Assembly: GCF_000757725.1 (NCBI RefSeq)
Contig: NZ_JJMU01000019.1
Location: 1 to 48,409 of the forward strand
Reading direction: 5' to 3'
Length of the DNA stretch: 48,409 nt
Source of the DNA: Sphingobacterium deserti
GTDB taxonomy: Bacteria; Bacteroidota; Bacteroidia; Sphingobacteriales; Sphingobacteriaceae
Part shown: piece by piece, positions 18,115 through 28,081 of the stretch
Layout: the number at the start of each line of letters is the position of its first letter
Position numbering within the stretch: position 1 is the stretch's first letter
Program-made: the position numbers and the translations under genes
Notes under the pieces: model-generated
Databases searched by the model: none
What the model was told of the DNA's origin: nothing
Seen by the model: the letters and a program-made list of their open reading frames with translations, nothing else

Positions 18115-18873
18115 ATGCGCGCAATTTGGACAGGGGCAATTGGCTTCGGCCTGGTAAATATACCAATCAAGATCTTTAGCGCGATCCAGACGAGCCAACT
18201 GGATCTAGATATGTTGGATAGGAAAGATCTTTCTAATATCCGTTTTAAACGGGTGAATGATAAATCGGGCAAAGAAGTTCCGTGGGATAACATTGTAAAA
18301 GGTTATTTTTTAAAGGATAAGTACGTCGTATTGGAAGAGGCTGACTTTGAAGATGCTTTGCCCGAGAAAAATAAGATGATCAATCTGCAAACGTTTGTTA
18401 AAGAAAAAGATATCGACAGTATCTATTTTGACACACCTTATTACTTAGAACCACAGAAGGGTGGCGAAAAGGCTTATTCATTACTCTACAAATCACTTGA
18501 AAAAACAGGTCATGTCGGGCTAAGTACATTTGTGATGCGCACTACCGAAAACCTGGCAATCGTTCGTCCACGTGATGGCATGTTGTTGCTCAACAAGTTA
18601 CGATTTGAAGAGGAAATTCGTGACACGGGGGATTTAAACCTGCCCAATAGCCGGATCTCCAAGGGAGAAATGGATATGGCGGTAAAACTGATCAAACAAA
18701 ATAGTTCAGACTTTGATATATCGGGCTACCGCAATGAATATAGCAAGGAACTGTTGAAAATCATCAAGAAGAAAGCGCAAGGAAAACGTGCTACTATCCG
18801 CAAAATCAACGTGGATAAGGAAAATACGAAGGCTTCCGAGCTATTGGCTAAACTAAAAGCAAGTTTGGGGTAA
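18115..18873 (+). CDS. ku: Non-homologous end-joining protein Ku
   Basis: A 252-residue bacterial Ku. It forms a homodimeric ring on double-strand DNA ends and recruits LigD. It begins MRAIWTGAIGFGLVNIPIKI, the strongly conserved Ku start. The core beta-barrel segment is DIDSIYFDTPYYLEP, followed by KAYSLLYKSLEKTG and the minimal lysine-rich C-terminal tail. It is convergent with the ligD gene, whose stop lies 35 bases away, so both genes of the two-protein end-joining system are side by side but on separate transcripts. The 35-base gap has a GCGGTACCGC palindrome without a loop. Confidence 0.96.
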   Translation: MRAIWTGAIGFGLVNIPIKIFSAIQTSQLDLDMLDRKDLSNIRFKRVNDKSGKEVPWDNIVKGYFLKDKYVVLEEADFEDALPEKNKMINLQTFVKEKDIDSIYFDTPYYLEPQKGGEKAYSLLYKSLEKTGHVGLSTFVMRTTENLAIVRPRDGMLLLNKLRFEEEIRDTGDLNLPNSRISKGEMDMAVKLIKQNSSDFDISGYRNEYSKELLKIIKKKAQGKRATIRKINVDKENTKASELLAKLKASLG

Positions 18874-18908
18874 TCATAAGAAAGTACTTACTAGCGGTAC
18901 CGCGCCAT

Positions 18909-21422
18909 TTAAAAGGATGCAATTGCCTTTTTGAGGTTCGCTTTTTCTTCAAAAATATTTTTCCAAGGGTCTGGCTTTGTGGATATTCTTTCCAGCACGG
19001 TCTGCATGGTAAACTGCTGGATAGTTAAATCCTCGTTAACTTCGGCCCAGTCTAAGGGTGTGGATACCGTTGCCCCCGGTTTTGGCCTTACAGAATACGG
19101 CGCTACCACGGTCTGCGCACGTTTGTTTTGCATATAATCCAAGTATATCTTGTTTTTGCGTTTCGATGGAGATCGTTCTAGGCTTGTTGTTTGCGGATGT
19201 TGTTCATGAACCAGTTCGGCTACCATCTGGATAAAATCCCTTGCTACATCAAAATCATATTGGCCTGCAACATGAATGTAAATATGTATACCCGTAGAAC
19301 CTGAGGTCTTCACGAAACTATTTATACCGGCTTCGTCCAAAATATCGTGAGCCGTATTGGCGACAGCAACAACCTCTTTAAAATCCACACCGTTCGGATC
19401 TAGATCGAGTACTGCAAAGGTTGGATTATTCTTTTTCCGGTAGCTAGCGAGCCAAGGATTAATTTCGATAGATCCCATATTGGCCATCCAGAGCAAGGTA
19501 GGTAGATCATTACAGAGCAGGTAATTGACGATGTTTCCGGTAGATTCCGATTCCAGCTCTACTGTTTTAAGCCAGTCTGGGCCGGTACCTTTATCGACAT
19601 CTTTTTGAAAAAAACTAGAAGCCTCAATACCATTCGGAAAACGATTCATAGATATTGGCTTATCTTTTAAATAGGGCAAAATAAAGTCGCCTAACTGCTC
19701 GTAGTAGTCCAGCATCTCGCCTTTTGTTATTTGGTCTGCTGGCCAGTATATTTTTTTTTGATTGGACAGCTTCAGTTTTTTACGCCCGAATGTTAGCTCC
19801 CTTTCATTTTGTACGTCCCTTATCGGAAATACTCGCTTGATGTCTGCCAGCGCTTTGTCTTCGCGGAGCGCTTTAAAAACGGGATGCCGAAGATGACCGT
19901 CAGTCGTCCATTCGCTATATTCTATTTCAGCAATAAGCTGGGGCTTTACCCAGCTAACGCTTTTCTCATTAGCTACAACGACACCTTTCGGAAAAGGCTT
20001 CTTTTCAACAACCGCTTTATCCAGCTCTTTCTTCATCTCGCGTAACACATCGTCTGGAAAACCAGTACCCACGTTGCCGATATAGACTAAACCTTGATCG
20101 CCCTGCACAGCCAACACCAATGCGCCAAACCCTACGCGGCTTCCGCTAGGCTTCGTGAAGCCTACGATAATTGCTTCCTGCGACTGCTGAACCTTTAGCT
20201 TTCGCCATAACGTTGATCTTTTCCCCGACAGGTAGCGACTATCGGTCTGTTTAGCGATCACACCCTCCCATTTTTTTTTACGTGCCTGCTGCAAGGCCTG
20301 CTCCAAATCTTCCTTTAATTTTGGGACAATCAATACGTCTGCAGATAAAATTTTCGAAAATAAACGTTCCAATAGATCTTTGCGATCTAGCAGGGGAAAT
20401 TCACGTAAATCGTTTCCATCCAGCATCATTATATCGAAAACATGGTAGCGTAGTTTAAATTTCGCAGGTAGCGGCTCGCCATGCTGAAGGAGCTGAAAAT
20501 TTGATTTACCCTTGGTATCCTCGGCAACTACCTCTCCATCTAGAACCACCGATTTACCGAAATTTTGGAAAGCTTTAACCACAGAAGGAAATTTGCTATT
20601 GAAATTTATGCCATTGCGCGAGGTCAGCTGCACGTTCTTCTCGGTAATTTGGGCAATCGTCCGGAATCCATCTAGTTTCTGCTCGAAGATCCAATCCGCA
20701 TCTTCGTTAACATTTTCGGAAAGCACCGCAAGCATTGGTTCCAAAATCGTCCCGCTCGCCTCCTCGTCTTTGGTAGAGGCTGCATTTTTTTGCTTAGCCG
20801 ATGGCTTATTTGCCGGCCTATCTGCCTTAGGCGTGGAGCGCCCACTTTGCGACTTCCGAAAAGACTCTCCCTTTTCTTTAATCGCTTTGGGAATTTCATC
20901 TTCAGCATCGTAGCCATCATCAACCGCATACTTATCCTTATGCTTGATGAGAAGCCAGGCGTTGTCATCCTGCGGATTTTTAATGCGTACCAAAGCAAAT
21001 TCACCCTTTAACTTTTTACCCTGCAGGACGATCTTTACACTGCCCTTTTCAAGTGCATCCAGCAGCTCTCTTTCTCCATCAGTATTTTCTAAAGGCGTAT
21101 AAAATCCCTCATCGAATATAGAAACCGTTCCAAAGCCATAATTTCCTTTTGGAATCTCGCCCTCGAACGTTCGATAACTCAACGGATGGTCTTCGACCAT
21201 AACTGCTAATCGCTTATCTTTAGGATCTAACGAAGGGCCTTTAGGCACTGCCCAGCTTTTAAGCACGCCGGCCATCTCCAACCGAAAATCGTAATGTAGG
21301 CGAGAGGCGTGATGTCGCTGTACAACAAAACGTAGCTTCTTTCCCTTGCCCGACAATGTTCCTTTCGGTTCCTTGGTTTTTTCGAAGTTTCGTTTTTGAT
21401 TGTATTTCTCCAGCGCTGCCAT
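18909..21422 (-). CDS. ligD: Multifunctional DNA ligase D (phosphoesterase-ligase-polymerase)
   Basis: An 837-residue LigD with all three domains in the order phosphoesterase (about 30-165), ATP-dependent ligase (about 225-530) and primase-type polymerase (about 550-825). The phosphoesterase has HHASRLHYDFRLE and VEDHPL. The ligase adenylation lysine is K249 in EQKLDGFRT. The polymerase has the metal-binding LDLDP and the STGIHIYIHV motif. A basic, Ser/Lys-rich linker of about 50 residues (170-220) joins the first two domains. It repairs ends held by Ku, trimming 3' ends, adding nucleotides and sealing. The ligase motif KLDGFR differs slightly from the commoner KYDGYR. Confidence 0.96.
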   Translation of the reverse strand: MAALEKYNQKRNFEKTKEPKGTLSGKGKKLRFVVQRHHASRLHYDFRLEMAGVLKSWAVPKGPSLDPKDKRLAVMVEDHPLSYRTFEGEIPKGNYGFGTVSIFDEGFYTPLENTDGERELLDALEKGSVKIVLQGKKLKGEFALVRIKNPQDDNAWLLIKHKDKYAVDDGYDAEDEIPKAIKEKGESFRKSQSGRSTPKADRPANKPSAKQKNAASTKDEEASGTILEPMLAVLSENVNEDADWIFEQKLDGFRTIAQITEKNVQLTSRNGINFNSKFPSVVKAFQNFGKSVVLDGEVVAEDTKGKSNFQLLQHGEPLPAKFKLRYHVFDIMMLDGNDLREFPLLDRKDLLERLFSKILSADVLIVPKLKEDLEQALQQARKKKWEGVIAKQTDSRYLSGKRSTLWRKLKVQQSQEAIIVGFTKPSGSRVGFGALVLAVQGDQGLVYIGNVGTGFPDDVLREMKKELDKAVVEKKPFPKGVVVANEKSVSWVKPQLIAEIEYSEWTTDGHLRHPVFKALREDKALADIKRVFPIRDVQNERELTFGRKKLKLSNQKKIYWPADQITKGEMLDYYEQLGDFILPYLKDKPISMNRFPNGIEASSFFQKDVDKGTGPDWLKTVELESESTGNIVNYLLCNDLPTLLWMANMGSIEINPWLASYRKKNNPTFAVLDLDPNGVDFKEVVAVANTAHDILDEAGINSFVKTSGSTGIHIYIHVAGQYDFDVARDFIQMVAELVHEQHPQTTSLERSPSKRKNKIYLDYMQNKRAQTVVAPYSVRPKPGATVSTPLDWAEVNEDLTIQQFTMQTVLERISTKPDPWKNIFEEKANLKKAIASF

Positions 21423-21495
21423 ACGCTATGAACAGCGGATCAAGGGATTTGGTTTTTCGATAACTAACAGGCGTACAACGCCTCGCATAATCACA

Positions 21496-23220
21496 TTAAC
21501 GAATCTGACCGCTATCCCGAAAATCTTTTAAAATCATATCAATGATTGTATTTGAAACGGGTTTACGGATAAACAAACGATTTAGCGCTTTAAACCAAAA
21601 GTTCCCTATCGTAGCATTTAAGACAGCTTCCAACCTTTGTCTGATCTTTTGTTTATAGCGCCTATTGAAATCCGCCTCCGCAATAACTGGAAACTCCATA
21701 AAATCCAATTGGGCGTCTGTTCCATAGTTTTCATGATACATCTCATTCGTTCGCGCTTTAACAACGCGCATATCCGGAATGATGGGGAAGAATTTCTGGC
21801 TGTGCACATCAAATTGCTTTTCGTTAAATGCAAACCTAAGCTTTGCCGAATCATGTGGTTCCAGCCCTAGCTTACTCGCAACCCCGGCTTCCGGCAGCGC
21901 GAAGTAGTAACGCAAAAAGGCTTGACAATTTAGCCTACCCAAATGGTAATCATGTACACGGAAAGATTTATCCATAAAGCCTCCAAAACCACTAAAGGGA
22001 GCCGATGCAAGATGTTTTTTCACGGGCGTAATAACCTTTCCGACCTTTAGCTTACGAACAGGCTCGATCAAAAACTTTGTATGATCTCGGCCTTCAATCG
22101 CATCCAGTATGCCGTCTTGATTAAACATCGCCTGGTTACGCAGGGCTTTAAACATTCCTTTCGCTACCGTAATAATGTCGGGACGAGGATTCTCCTCTTC
22201 CACGTCATGATCACTATTGGGAAAAGGGTCGATCATCACTACAGCATATCTATCGTTCAGATCGGTGGGATTCTTCTCCCTCAACACTTTCAATCCTATT
22301 GCGAAAGGTTCGTTGTTTATCAAGCCTCCATCGATCGAATTAAATTTGTAGACGGTATTTTCATGCAACAAAGGGCGAATACCTTTTTGCTGTCCAAAAA
22401 GGTATAGCGGATAGCGATTAATAAACTCTTGCGATATGGCTACCTCTCGCGATTTTAATCCTATTGGAAAGGCTGCTGTGCTTAGTGTCGCCTCTTTCAG
22501 ATAATTCATGTCGCGAGGATTATTAAGATCCAGCACATAATACAATTCATTCCCGGTAGGAATGCCTGCTGGCATATCTTCATGCGCTAATTTATAGCGA
22601 AAAAATCCGGCGTGGCTTGTTATGATAGGATCAGATTTTCCGTATCCTCCAAAATCTAGTTGGAAATTGATACCGCGTAAATTTGTCGTTGTAAGGACGA
22701 GATCCAGATCGGGGGATATATAAGATGGGTATTCCTTTAGTTGATCAAGTTTCAACATGCTATTGGCGATAGCATCGATAGGGTCGGCATTCAAAAGCGC
22801 TTCTGGCTTTTCGCCTTTTTTCAGCTTTTTCAAATCATCTTTCGCCAGCATCTTTTCGAAGGTATCCGCGCGGTCATCGTCCGCCATCTCCACCCAGCTT
22901 TGGTAAAATCGATTCATCTTACCTGTCGGATTGTCTTTATTAACCGGTTGATAATGCTGATCTACCAGATTTAACATGGTTAATGCACCCGTTATTCCAC
23001 CAGCTGATGCGCCACTAATCACATCAATTTCCACATCGTGCATGGGAACAGAATGATCATAGCTCGCATGCGCTATCCCCAGCGCCTTATTTTTCTGCTT
23101 TGCTTTTTCCCATAATTCTAACGTTTCCAATAAGTAATCCATAACACCGGCAGTAAAGGCGCCGGCAGAGACGGCTCCCGCCATGGTGAGGCAAATTTTG
23201 AACTTTTGATTTTCTTCCAT
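21496..23220 (-). CDS. Patatin-like phospholipase family protein
   Basis: A 574-residue patatin-type lipid acyl hydrolase. The serine nucleophile is in ISGASAGGITGAL (GxSxG) and the catalytic Asp in SIDGGLINNEP (DGG), so the Ser-Asp dyad is intact. The usual N-terminal GGGxRG oxyanion element is replaced by MAGAVSAGAFTAGV, with no Arg, as in the patatin-related TIGR03607-like group. A long C-terminal extension of about 250 residues follows the catalytic domain. No signal peptide is seen, so it is cytoplasmic or peripheral. It stands alone, 74 bases upstream of the ligD start on the same strand. Natural substrate unknown. Confidence 0.9.
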   Translation of the reverse strand: MEENQKFKICLTMAGAVSAGAFTAGVMDYLLETLELWEKAKQKNKALGIAHASYDHSVPMHDVEIDVISGASAGGITGALTMLNLVDQHYQPVNKDNPTGKMNRFYQSWVEMADDDRADTFEKMLAKDDLKKLKKGEKPEALLNADPIDAIANSMLKLDQLKEYPSYISPDLDLVLTTTNLRGINFQLDFGGYGKSDPIITSHAGFFRYKLAHEDMPAGIPTGNELYYVLDLNNPRDMNYLKEATLSTAAFPIGLKSREVAISQEFINRYPLYLFGQQKGIRPLLHENTVYKFNSIDGGLINNEPFAIGLKVLREKNPTDLNDRYAVVMIDPFPNSDHDVEEENPRPDIITVAKGMFKALRNQAMFNQDGILDAIEGRDHTKFLIEPVRKLKVGKVITPVKKHLASAPFSGFGGFMDKSFRVHDYHLGRLNCQAFLRYYFALPEAGVASKLGLEPHDSAKLRFAFNEKQFDVHSQKFFPIIPDMRVVKARTNEMYHENYGTDAQLDFMEFPVIAEADFNRRYKQKIRQRLEAVLNATIGNFWFKALNRLFIRKPVSNTIIDMILKDFRDSGQIR

Positions 23221-23500
23221 GTGAGATGATATTTATCAAGACAAGCAGTTGGTATGAGCAGTTTCCAATAATAATAAAACAAAAGGTTTCCGTCAAGCGG
23301 AAAACCAATATTTATCAAAAAATAATGAAAAATTAATAGCACATAAGTTTTAACAAAAAGGCCTTATATCCTATTTGATATTGGAATTTAGTCTTTTCTC
23401 GTGTTCAGAACACAGTAACAAAAAATCACAAATAATTGAAGCAAAGTGGCCATTTAGAATTTAAAACGACCACTTATGCTTAAGAAAAACAATTTACCGG

Positions 23501-24529
23501 TTACCAGTCTTTTGTGTAGCGATGAGTTGTATCAAAGACTAACTCGTCGTCAAATAAAATAGAAGCGATATTTTGTAAGGCAGGCATCTGATTGGAAGAG
23601 AAATTTGCACGATTTGGATCGAAAGCAAATATCATATGTGCTCCATAGCCTCCAGATCTAAGATTGCTAAGCGCTGTTGTTGTCGGATATCTGCTCAAGT
23701 TGTATTCGCCGGATGACATTCCCCAACCTGACCGGGGTAAGCCCGGGTATAGGTTGCTTAAATCGAAAGAACCTAGGTAATCATGTAGTGCATAATCAAC
23801 ATATTCGCCGGCCTGAGCTTGAGGTATTGCATTCGCACCGCCGAAATTGCCGGTTAAACTATATACATACACCATCACTAGCTTTTCAGGCATTGCCAAC
23901 TTTGTTTCATAGCATAGACGTGCTGCCGCCTGATAAGATGGCGTAACGAAACCAGCGGGTGCCGGCGTTTCATACCTGGAGTATTCGTCGTCGAAAAAAA
24001 CACCATCTAGATCATAAGTGGCACATACATTGCGAATCTCCTGCGCGAAATCGCGTGCCGTTTGTTCGTTAAGATTAGCAACACCTGATCGGTCATGATT
24101 ACCTAAAATACTAAGGATAACTTTCATTCCCTTATCTTTAAGCGGCTTGAGGTATTTATCTTTATTTTCTAATAAATGGGTCACATTCTCATTGTGGGTA
24201 ACGCGTACTTCCCCTGTCTCCTCATCGTAGTTAATATTCGAAGAAAAAAGGATAACCATATCCACCAGCGGGTTCCCACTGTTCTTCAATGTTAAACTCA
24301 AATTGTTTAATGGATTCGTATTATTCACCTCCATACAGCTCACGATCTTGATGCCGGTAGATTTATCCGTGGATGCAACACTTAAGTCATTCTCACTGGC
24401 TTTAATAAGGGATTCTTCGGCTGGCGTCATCTGGAGCACATCTTGTTTACAAGAGAAAAAAAATAACACCAAAAAACCTAGACAAATGTTCATGATTTTT
24501 GAGGAGTTATCAATAGTTAAATAGTTCAT
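23501..24529 (-). CDS. Endo-beta-N-acetylglucosaminidase F1-like GH18 lipoprotein
   Basis: A 342-residue GH18 enzyme that cleaves the chitobiose core of N-glycans between the two GlcNAc residues. The active-site strand is LDGVFFDDEYSRY with D180 and E182 (D175 opens the motif). Stretches such as GFVTP, AARL.YETK.AMP, VMVYVYS and GYGAHMIFAFDPNR follow the Elizabethkingia EndoF1 sequence as I recall it. The N-terminus is a lipoprotein signal with the acceptor Cys at residue 27 (FFFSCKQD), so the enzyme is membrane-anchored, possibly on the surface. I kept the first Met because it gives a Lys in the n-region; the Met at 13 is an alternative start. No SusCD pair or exoglycosidase is adjacent, which is unusual for an N-glycan enzyme in Bacteroidota. 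Confidence 0.92.
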   Translation of the reverse strand: MNYLTIDNSSKIMNICLGFLVLFFFSCKQDVLQMTPAEESLIKASENDLSVASTDKSTGIKIVSCMEVNNTNPLNNLSLTLKNSGNPLVDMVILFSSNINYDEETGEVRVTHNENVTHLLENKDKYLKPLKDKGMKVILSILGNHDRSGVANLNEQTARDFAQEIRNVCATYDLDGVFFDDEYSRYETPAPAGFVTPSYQAAARLCYETKLAMPEKLVMVYVYSLTGNFGGANAIPQAQAGEYVDYALHDYLGSFDLSNLYPGLPRSGWGMSSGEYNLSRYPTTTALSNLRSGGYGAHMIFAFDPNRANFSSNQMPALQNIASILFDDELVFDTTHRYTKDW

Positions 24530-25197
24530 AATATTGATTTTTAAGTTCTTATACTTTATTATTATTAAACAGTAGCACCCATATCAATACCCAATATTGG
24601 AACAGGAGTTAATTTCAAAGGTCATATATTTATCTTATTCGTTAGAATTAACAGACCACTCAATTTCCTGCGCTTACTTCGACTCGCGCACCTGATTTCA
24701 AAATTCACAACCATCGACAGCAACCTTAAAACCTTAAAATCAATTCAATAACATATTACAAGCATTGATACCTGCTGATTTGAATTTTGCAAGTCACCGC
24801 CCAACAGCAAATGCAACCTTGTATATTATATGTAATTATTTATTTAAGTGATTCATATTAATTCTTTTAAAACACGTTTGATTAATCCAATATTATACAT
24901 AAACCAAACATAACAAATATTTTACAATAACATATTAACTTAAGATGATTTTTTAATAAAAAATTAATAATTCAATATAACTTAACTTACCAAGGTTATG
25001 ATTAAATGTCAATTAACGAAGTATAGCTCAATAAACATTTAAACATTATTAATTTGCTATATTAAAAATAACTTTACCCCATTAACCAACAACCCCTAAT
25101 TTTGTCATTATGGAAGTTTGGAGATCTTTGTAGAAACTAAAGATTTTGCTAGGATATACTTTTATGGGGCATACCTAAATAGGAAGTCACATTGGCT
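24530..25197. other. 668-base AT-rich gap without a gene
   Basis: This region lies upstream of the EndoF1-like gene and downstream of threonine aldolase. I see no coding frame or tRNA in it. A perfect ten-base palindrome CCAATATTGG lies at 24591-24600, about 60 bases upstream of the EndoF1-like start, and could be a regulator site. A TATGTTTG element occurs on the minus strand at 24912-24905 without a well-placed TTG. The stretch 24830-25070 is very AT-rich. Confidence 0.5.
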
Positions 25198-26223
25198 TTA
25201 AAATTTTAATTTATCTGCCAACAGTTGTAAATGTTGATCGGTAATGTCCAGGTGTGTAACAAAGCGTACGAGATACTTATCAAAAGCCACACAATGGATG
25301 TCATTTTCCTTCATTTTGGAAACGAAGGATGCTGCATCCATAGCGTCGCGCAGCTCGGCCATGATAATATTTGTGGCTACCGGATAACAGCCTTTCACAT
25401 GCGAATTTCGTGTTAGCATCTCTGCGATATCCTTTGCTTTCCTGTGGTCATCTTTTAACCGATCCACGTGATTATCCAGAGCATATATACCCGCCGCCGC
25501 TAATGCGCCAGCCTGTCGCCATCCCCCACCCATCACCTTACGGAATCGACGAGCTTTGTGAACCAACTCATGCGAGCCAATAAGTACCGAACCTACCGGA
25601 CAGCCCAACCCTTTTGACAAACAAATGGAGATACTGTCAAACTCTTTGCCGTAGTCTTTTGGCGTTTGTTCAGTCTCGACCAATGCATTAAAGAGGCGTG
25701 CACCATCTAAATGCAGGATAAGTCCACGATTTTTGCAAACCGCTTTAATCCGTTTTATTTCCTCAAAATCATAGATACTGCCGCCACCCTTATTCACTGT
25801 ATTTTCCAAGGAGACAAGTTTCGTGATAGGCTGATGAACATCATGCGGATTGTTAATGTTTTGCTCTACCATTTCGGCAGTTATCCTTCCAAGATTGCCA
25901 TCTAGCGGCCTTACCGAAGCGAAAGCATTTAACGCTATTCCACCACCTTCATACAGGTAAATGTGCGCGAGCTTGTCACAAATAACTTCATCTCCTGGTT
26001 GCGCATGCACGCGAATAGCCAGTTGATTCGTCATGGTTCCTGTAGGACAAAACAAAGCCGCATCTCGTCCAAACATGTCTGCTACTTTGGCTTCGAGTTT
26101 ATTGACGGTAGCATCTTCGCCATAAACATCATCACCAAGTTCGGCAGCTTCCATAGCGGCACGCATGCCCGCAGTAGGCAAGGTTACCGTATCACTTCGT
26201 AGATCAATTTTCATAGTCATCAA
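25198..26223 (-). CDS. ltaE: Low-specificity L-threonine aldolase
   Basis: A 341-residue PLP enzyme that cleaves threonine or allo-threonine to glycine and acetaldehyde. The start [19 protein letters not shown] is diagnostic. The PLP-binding aspartate is in [11 protein letters not shown] and the Schiff-base lysine in [12 protein letters not shown]. It is cytoplasmic and of normal length. It begins 31 bases after the fructokinase stop codon on the same strand and so may be read from the polyol operon, but has no metabolic link to it. A Met three codons in (MMTMKID) is an equally possible start. Confidence 0.93.
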   Translation of the reverse strand: MMTMKIDLRSDTVTLPTAGMRAAMEAAELGDDVYGEDATVNKLEAKVADMFGRDAALFCPTGTMTNQLAIRVHAQPGDEVICDKLAHIYLYEGGGIALNAFASVRPLDGNLGRITAEMVEQNINNPHDVHQPITKLVSLENTVNKGGGSIYDFEEIKRIKAVCKNRGLILHLDGARLFNALVETEQTPKDYGKEFDSISICLSKGLGCPVGSVLIGSHELVHKARRFRKVMGGGWRQAGALAAAGIYALDNHVDRLKDDHRKAKDIAEMLTRNSHVKGCYPVATNIIMAELRDAMDAASFVSKMKENDIHCVAFDKYLVRFVTHLDITDQHLQLLADKLKF

Positions 26224-26254
26224 TTTTTATTTTTGAACCAACCACCTATCCCCA

Positions 26255-27187
26255 CTAGATGTCCGTAAAATCAAGTGCTGTTACTTTATGTTGATCACGG
26301 AAATCTAAAAATTCATTGAGCGTATATTCCGGACAGGCACCCTCCTTAGCAGTAATAAAAGCACCCAGTGTTACCGCATGCTGCATAGTCTGCTCGGCGG
26401 TCGTCCCCTGTTCTAACCTCTTTGATAAAAACCCCGCTAAAAACGAATCTCCGCTGCCCACTGTATCCTTTATTACAACAGGGACCGTCGGATACAAATA
26501 GAAATTATCACCACGAGCATACAAAGCGCCTTTACTCCCCTTAGAAATAATAACCTCTTGTAAATTGAAGGTATCTTGCAGATAACGGATACTATCCTTC
26601 TCACTGCTGTATGCTTTCCCCATAAAGTCTAGCATCATACGAAGTTCAGCCTTGTTGAACTTTGCTAAATCTGTCTTATACAATAAATCTTTGATAGTGT
26701 TGACATCGTAAAACGGATCACGCAGGTTAATATCAAACACATTGTATTTGCTAAGTTCAAGCAAGTCGAATAATGTATCACGAGATACTTGATTTCTTGT
26801 TGATAGTGTCCCAAACACTAAGGCATCCGCCCTGTCCACAATATTTTGGTTTGCGACGGTTTTCTCAATAAAATCCCAGGCTACATTTTCTACTATATCA
26901 TAATGGGCGTCATTGTTTTCATCCATATGGGCGATAACAGTACTGGTAGGATAGCTTTCATGAATTTGTAAACCTTTCGTCGTCATTTTCCAAGCGTTGA
27001 GTTTATCCAGCACTTCCGCACCTAAATCATCCCGTCCAATCGCACTTAGCATCGTCGCATCCATACCCATTTTAAAGAGATGGTAAGCTACGTTAAACGG
27101 AGCCCCGCCAATCCTCCGTTTGTTATTAGGGAATATATCCCACAACAACTCTCCAAAGCAAGCTACCTTGATCTTATTCTCCTGCAT
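26255..27187 (-). CDS. PfkB-family carbohydrate kinase, probably fructokinase
   Basis: A 310-residue ribokinase-fold sugar kinase. The N-terminal substrate-binding glycines are in RRIGGAPFNVAYHL, and the C-terminal catalytic Asp and anion hole in DTVGSGDSFLAGF. The fructokinase-like opening VACFGELLWDIFP and its place behind mannitol 2-dehydrogenase and a sugar symporter suggest it phosphorylates fructose made from the polyol, feeding glycolysis. It lies 83 bases after the outer-membrane barrel gene and 31 bases before threonine aldolase. The kinase family is certain; the fructose assignment is contextual. Confidence 0.88.
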   Translation of the reverse strand: MQENKIKVACFGELLWDIFPNNKRRIGGAPFNVAYHLFKMGMDATMLSAIGRDDLGAEVLDKLNAWKMTTKGLQIHESYPTSTVIAHMDENNDAHYDIVENVAWDFIEKTVANQNIVDRADALVFGTLSTRNQVSRDTLFDLLELSKYNVFDINLRDPFYDVNTIKDLLYKTDLAKFNKAELRMMLDFMGKAYSSEKDSIRYLQDTFNLQEVIISKGSKGALYARGDNFYLYPTVPVVIKDTVGSGDSFLAGFLSKRLEQGTTAEQTMQHAVTLGAFITAKEGACPEYTLNEFLDFRDQHKVTALDFTDI

Positions 27188-27270
27188 AATATTGTTTTAT
27201 ATCTATTTTATATGACAATTACTGTCCATCTATTTACGTAGTACATTTGCTCTGCAGCACGGGATTTTTG

Positions 27271-28008
27271 CTAGAAAGAATAGGCTTGTACAGAAAACTG
27301 TAAGAAAGCACGGTTATCTACTGGATTCCACATGCCCCATAAGCCTAATGGCAACACAATATCTCCCACCTTAAGGTTTCTGCTCAGCATAAGACTAATC
27401 TCATTGAAACCTGCATTTCTGGAGAAAAAATTCGATTCCTCACCTTCTCCGTTATTTAGTGCAAAGCTATAACCTAAACGTCCTCGAACTTCAATCTGCT
27501 CATTTTTCAATATCGGATACTCTCCAGATACGAACGTAGAAAACTTGTTTTTGGAATTATTAAGATCTCTATCTCGTCCAAACACAACGGTGTTCCAGCT
27601 TAATATTAACGGAACAGCTTCACTTAAAGTATAAAATGTCCTAAAATCAAAAAAGCGCCCCGTTTCGTCATTTCTATAGTTAAAAAACTCGGTATTGTTA
27701 TAAGTGGCATCCGGTGAAAAGTTATAGATATCCCATAGCTCCACAGCGAAGCGTTTATGTTTATAGCCAATAAAGTTATTAAACTCTTTATATGATCCGC
27801 TGGTATTGCCAGCGGCCCAGAAGCCACCATAAAAGTTTTTGTAATCAAGCTTTACATCGCCCGTATAAATGAGTCCGGATGCGACTTCAATACCTCGCCA
27901 AAGGTGATTATTTCTGAACTGTAAAGAAGAATGCAGTTCCTGTCCAAAAAGTGCAACTGATCCCGCCAGCCACAGGCATAGCATGGCCAATAATCTAGCT
28001 TGTCTCAT
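27271..28008 (-). CDS. Small outer-membrane beta-barrel protein of the polyol operon
   Basis: A 245-residue exported protein. MRQARLLAMLCLWLAGSVALFG is a Sec signal. The mature part alternates short hydrophobic strands with charged turns (NNHLWRGIEVASG near the start) and ends in aromatic QAYSF, the usual C-terminus of an outer-membrane barrel. The LWRG motif recalls the TorF/Gcw_chp-like barrels. Lying between a sugar symporter and a fructokinase in one operon, it is likely a porin for the polyol or sugar; I do not recognise an exact family. A small hairpin lies in the 73-base gap before it. Confidence 0.7.
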   Translation of the reverse strand: MRQARLLAMLCLWLAGSVALFGQELHSSLQFRNNHLWRGIEVASGLIYTGDVKLDYKNFYGGFWAAGNTSGSYKEFNNFIGYKHKRFAVELWDIYNFSPDATYNNTEFFNYRNDETGRFFDFRTFYTLSEAVPLILSWNTVVFGRDRDLNNSKNKFSTFVSGEYPILKNEQIEVRGRLGYSFALNNGEGEESNFFSRNAGFNEISLMLSRNLKVGDIVLPLGLWGMWNPVDNRAFLQFSVQAYSF

Positions 28009-28081
28009 TAAAAATAGATTTTAATAGTAAGAAAATACATTATACGTTGTCGCCGGTAGGCGATAAAAGAAGGTGTTTGCC

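Noticed and set aside
18894..18903. GCGGTACCGC palindrome between Ku and ligD as a terminator
   Set aside because: It has no loop and no T-run, so it cannot form a useful RNA hairpin.
28050..28063. TCGCC-GGTA-GGCGA hairpin before the barrel gene as a terminator
   Set aside because: The stem is only five pairs and no T-run follows on the minus strand; at most it may affect mRNA stability.
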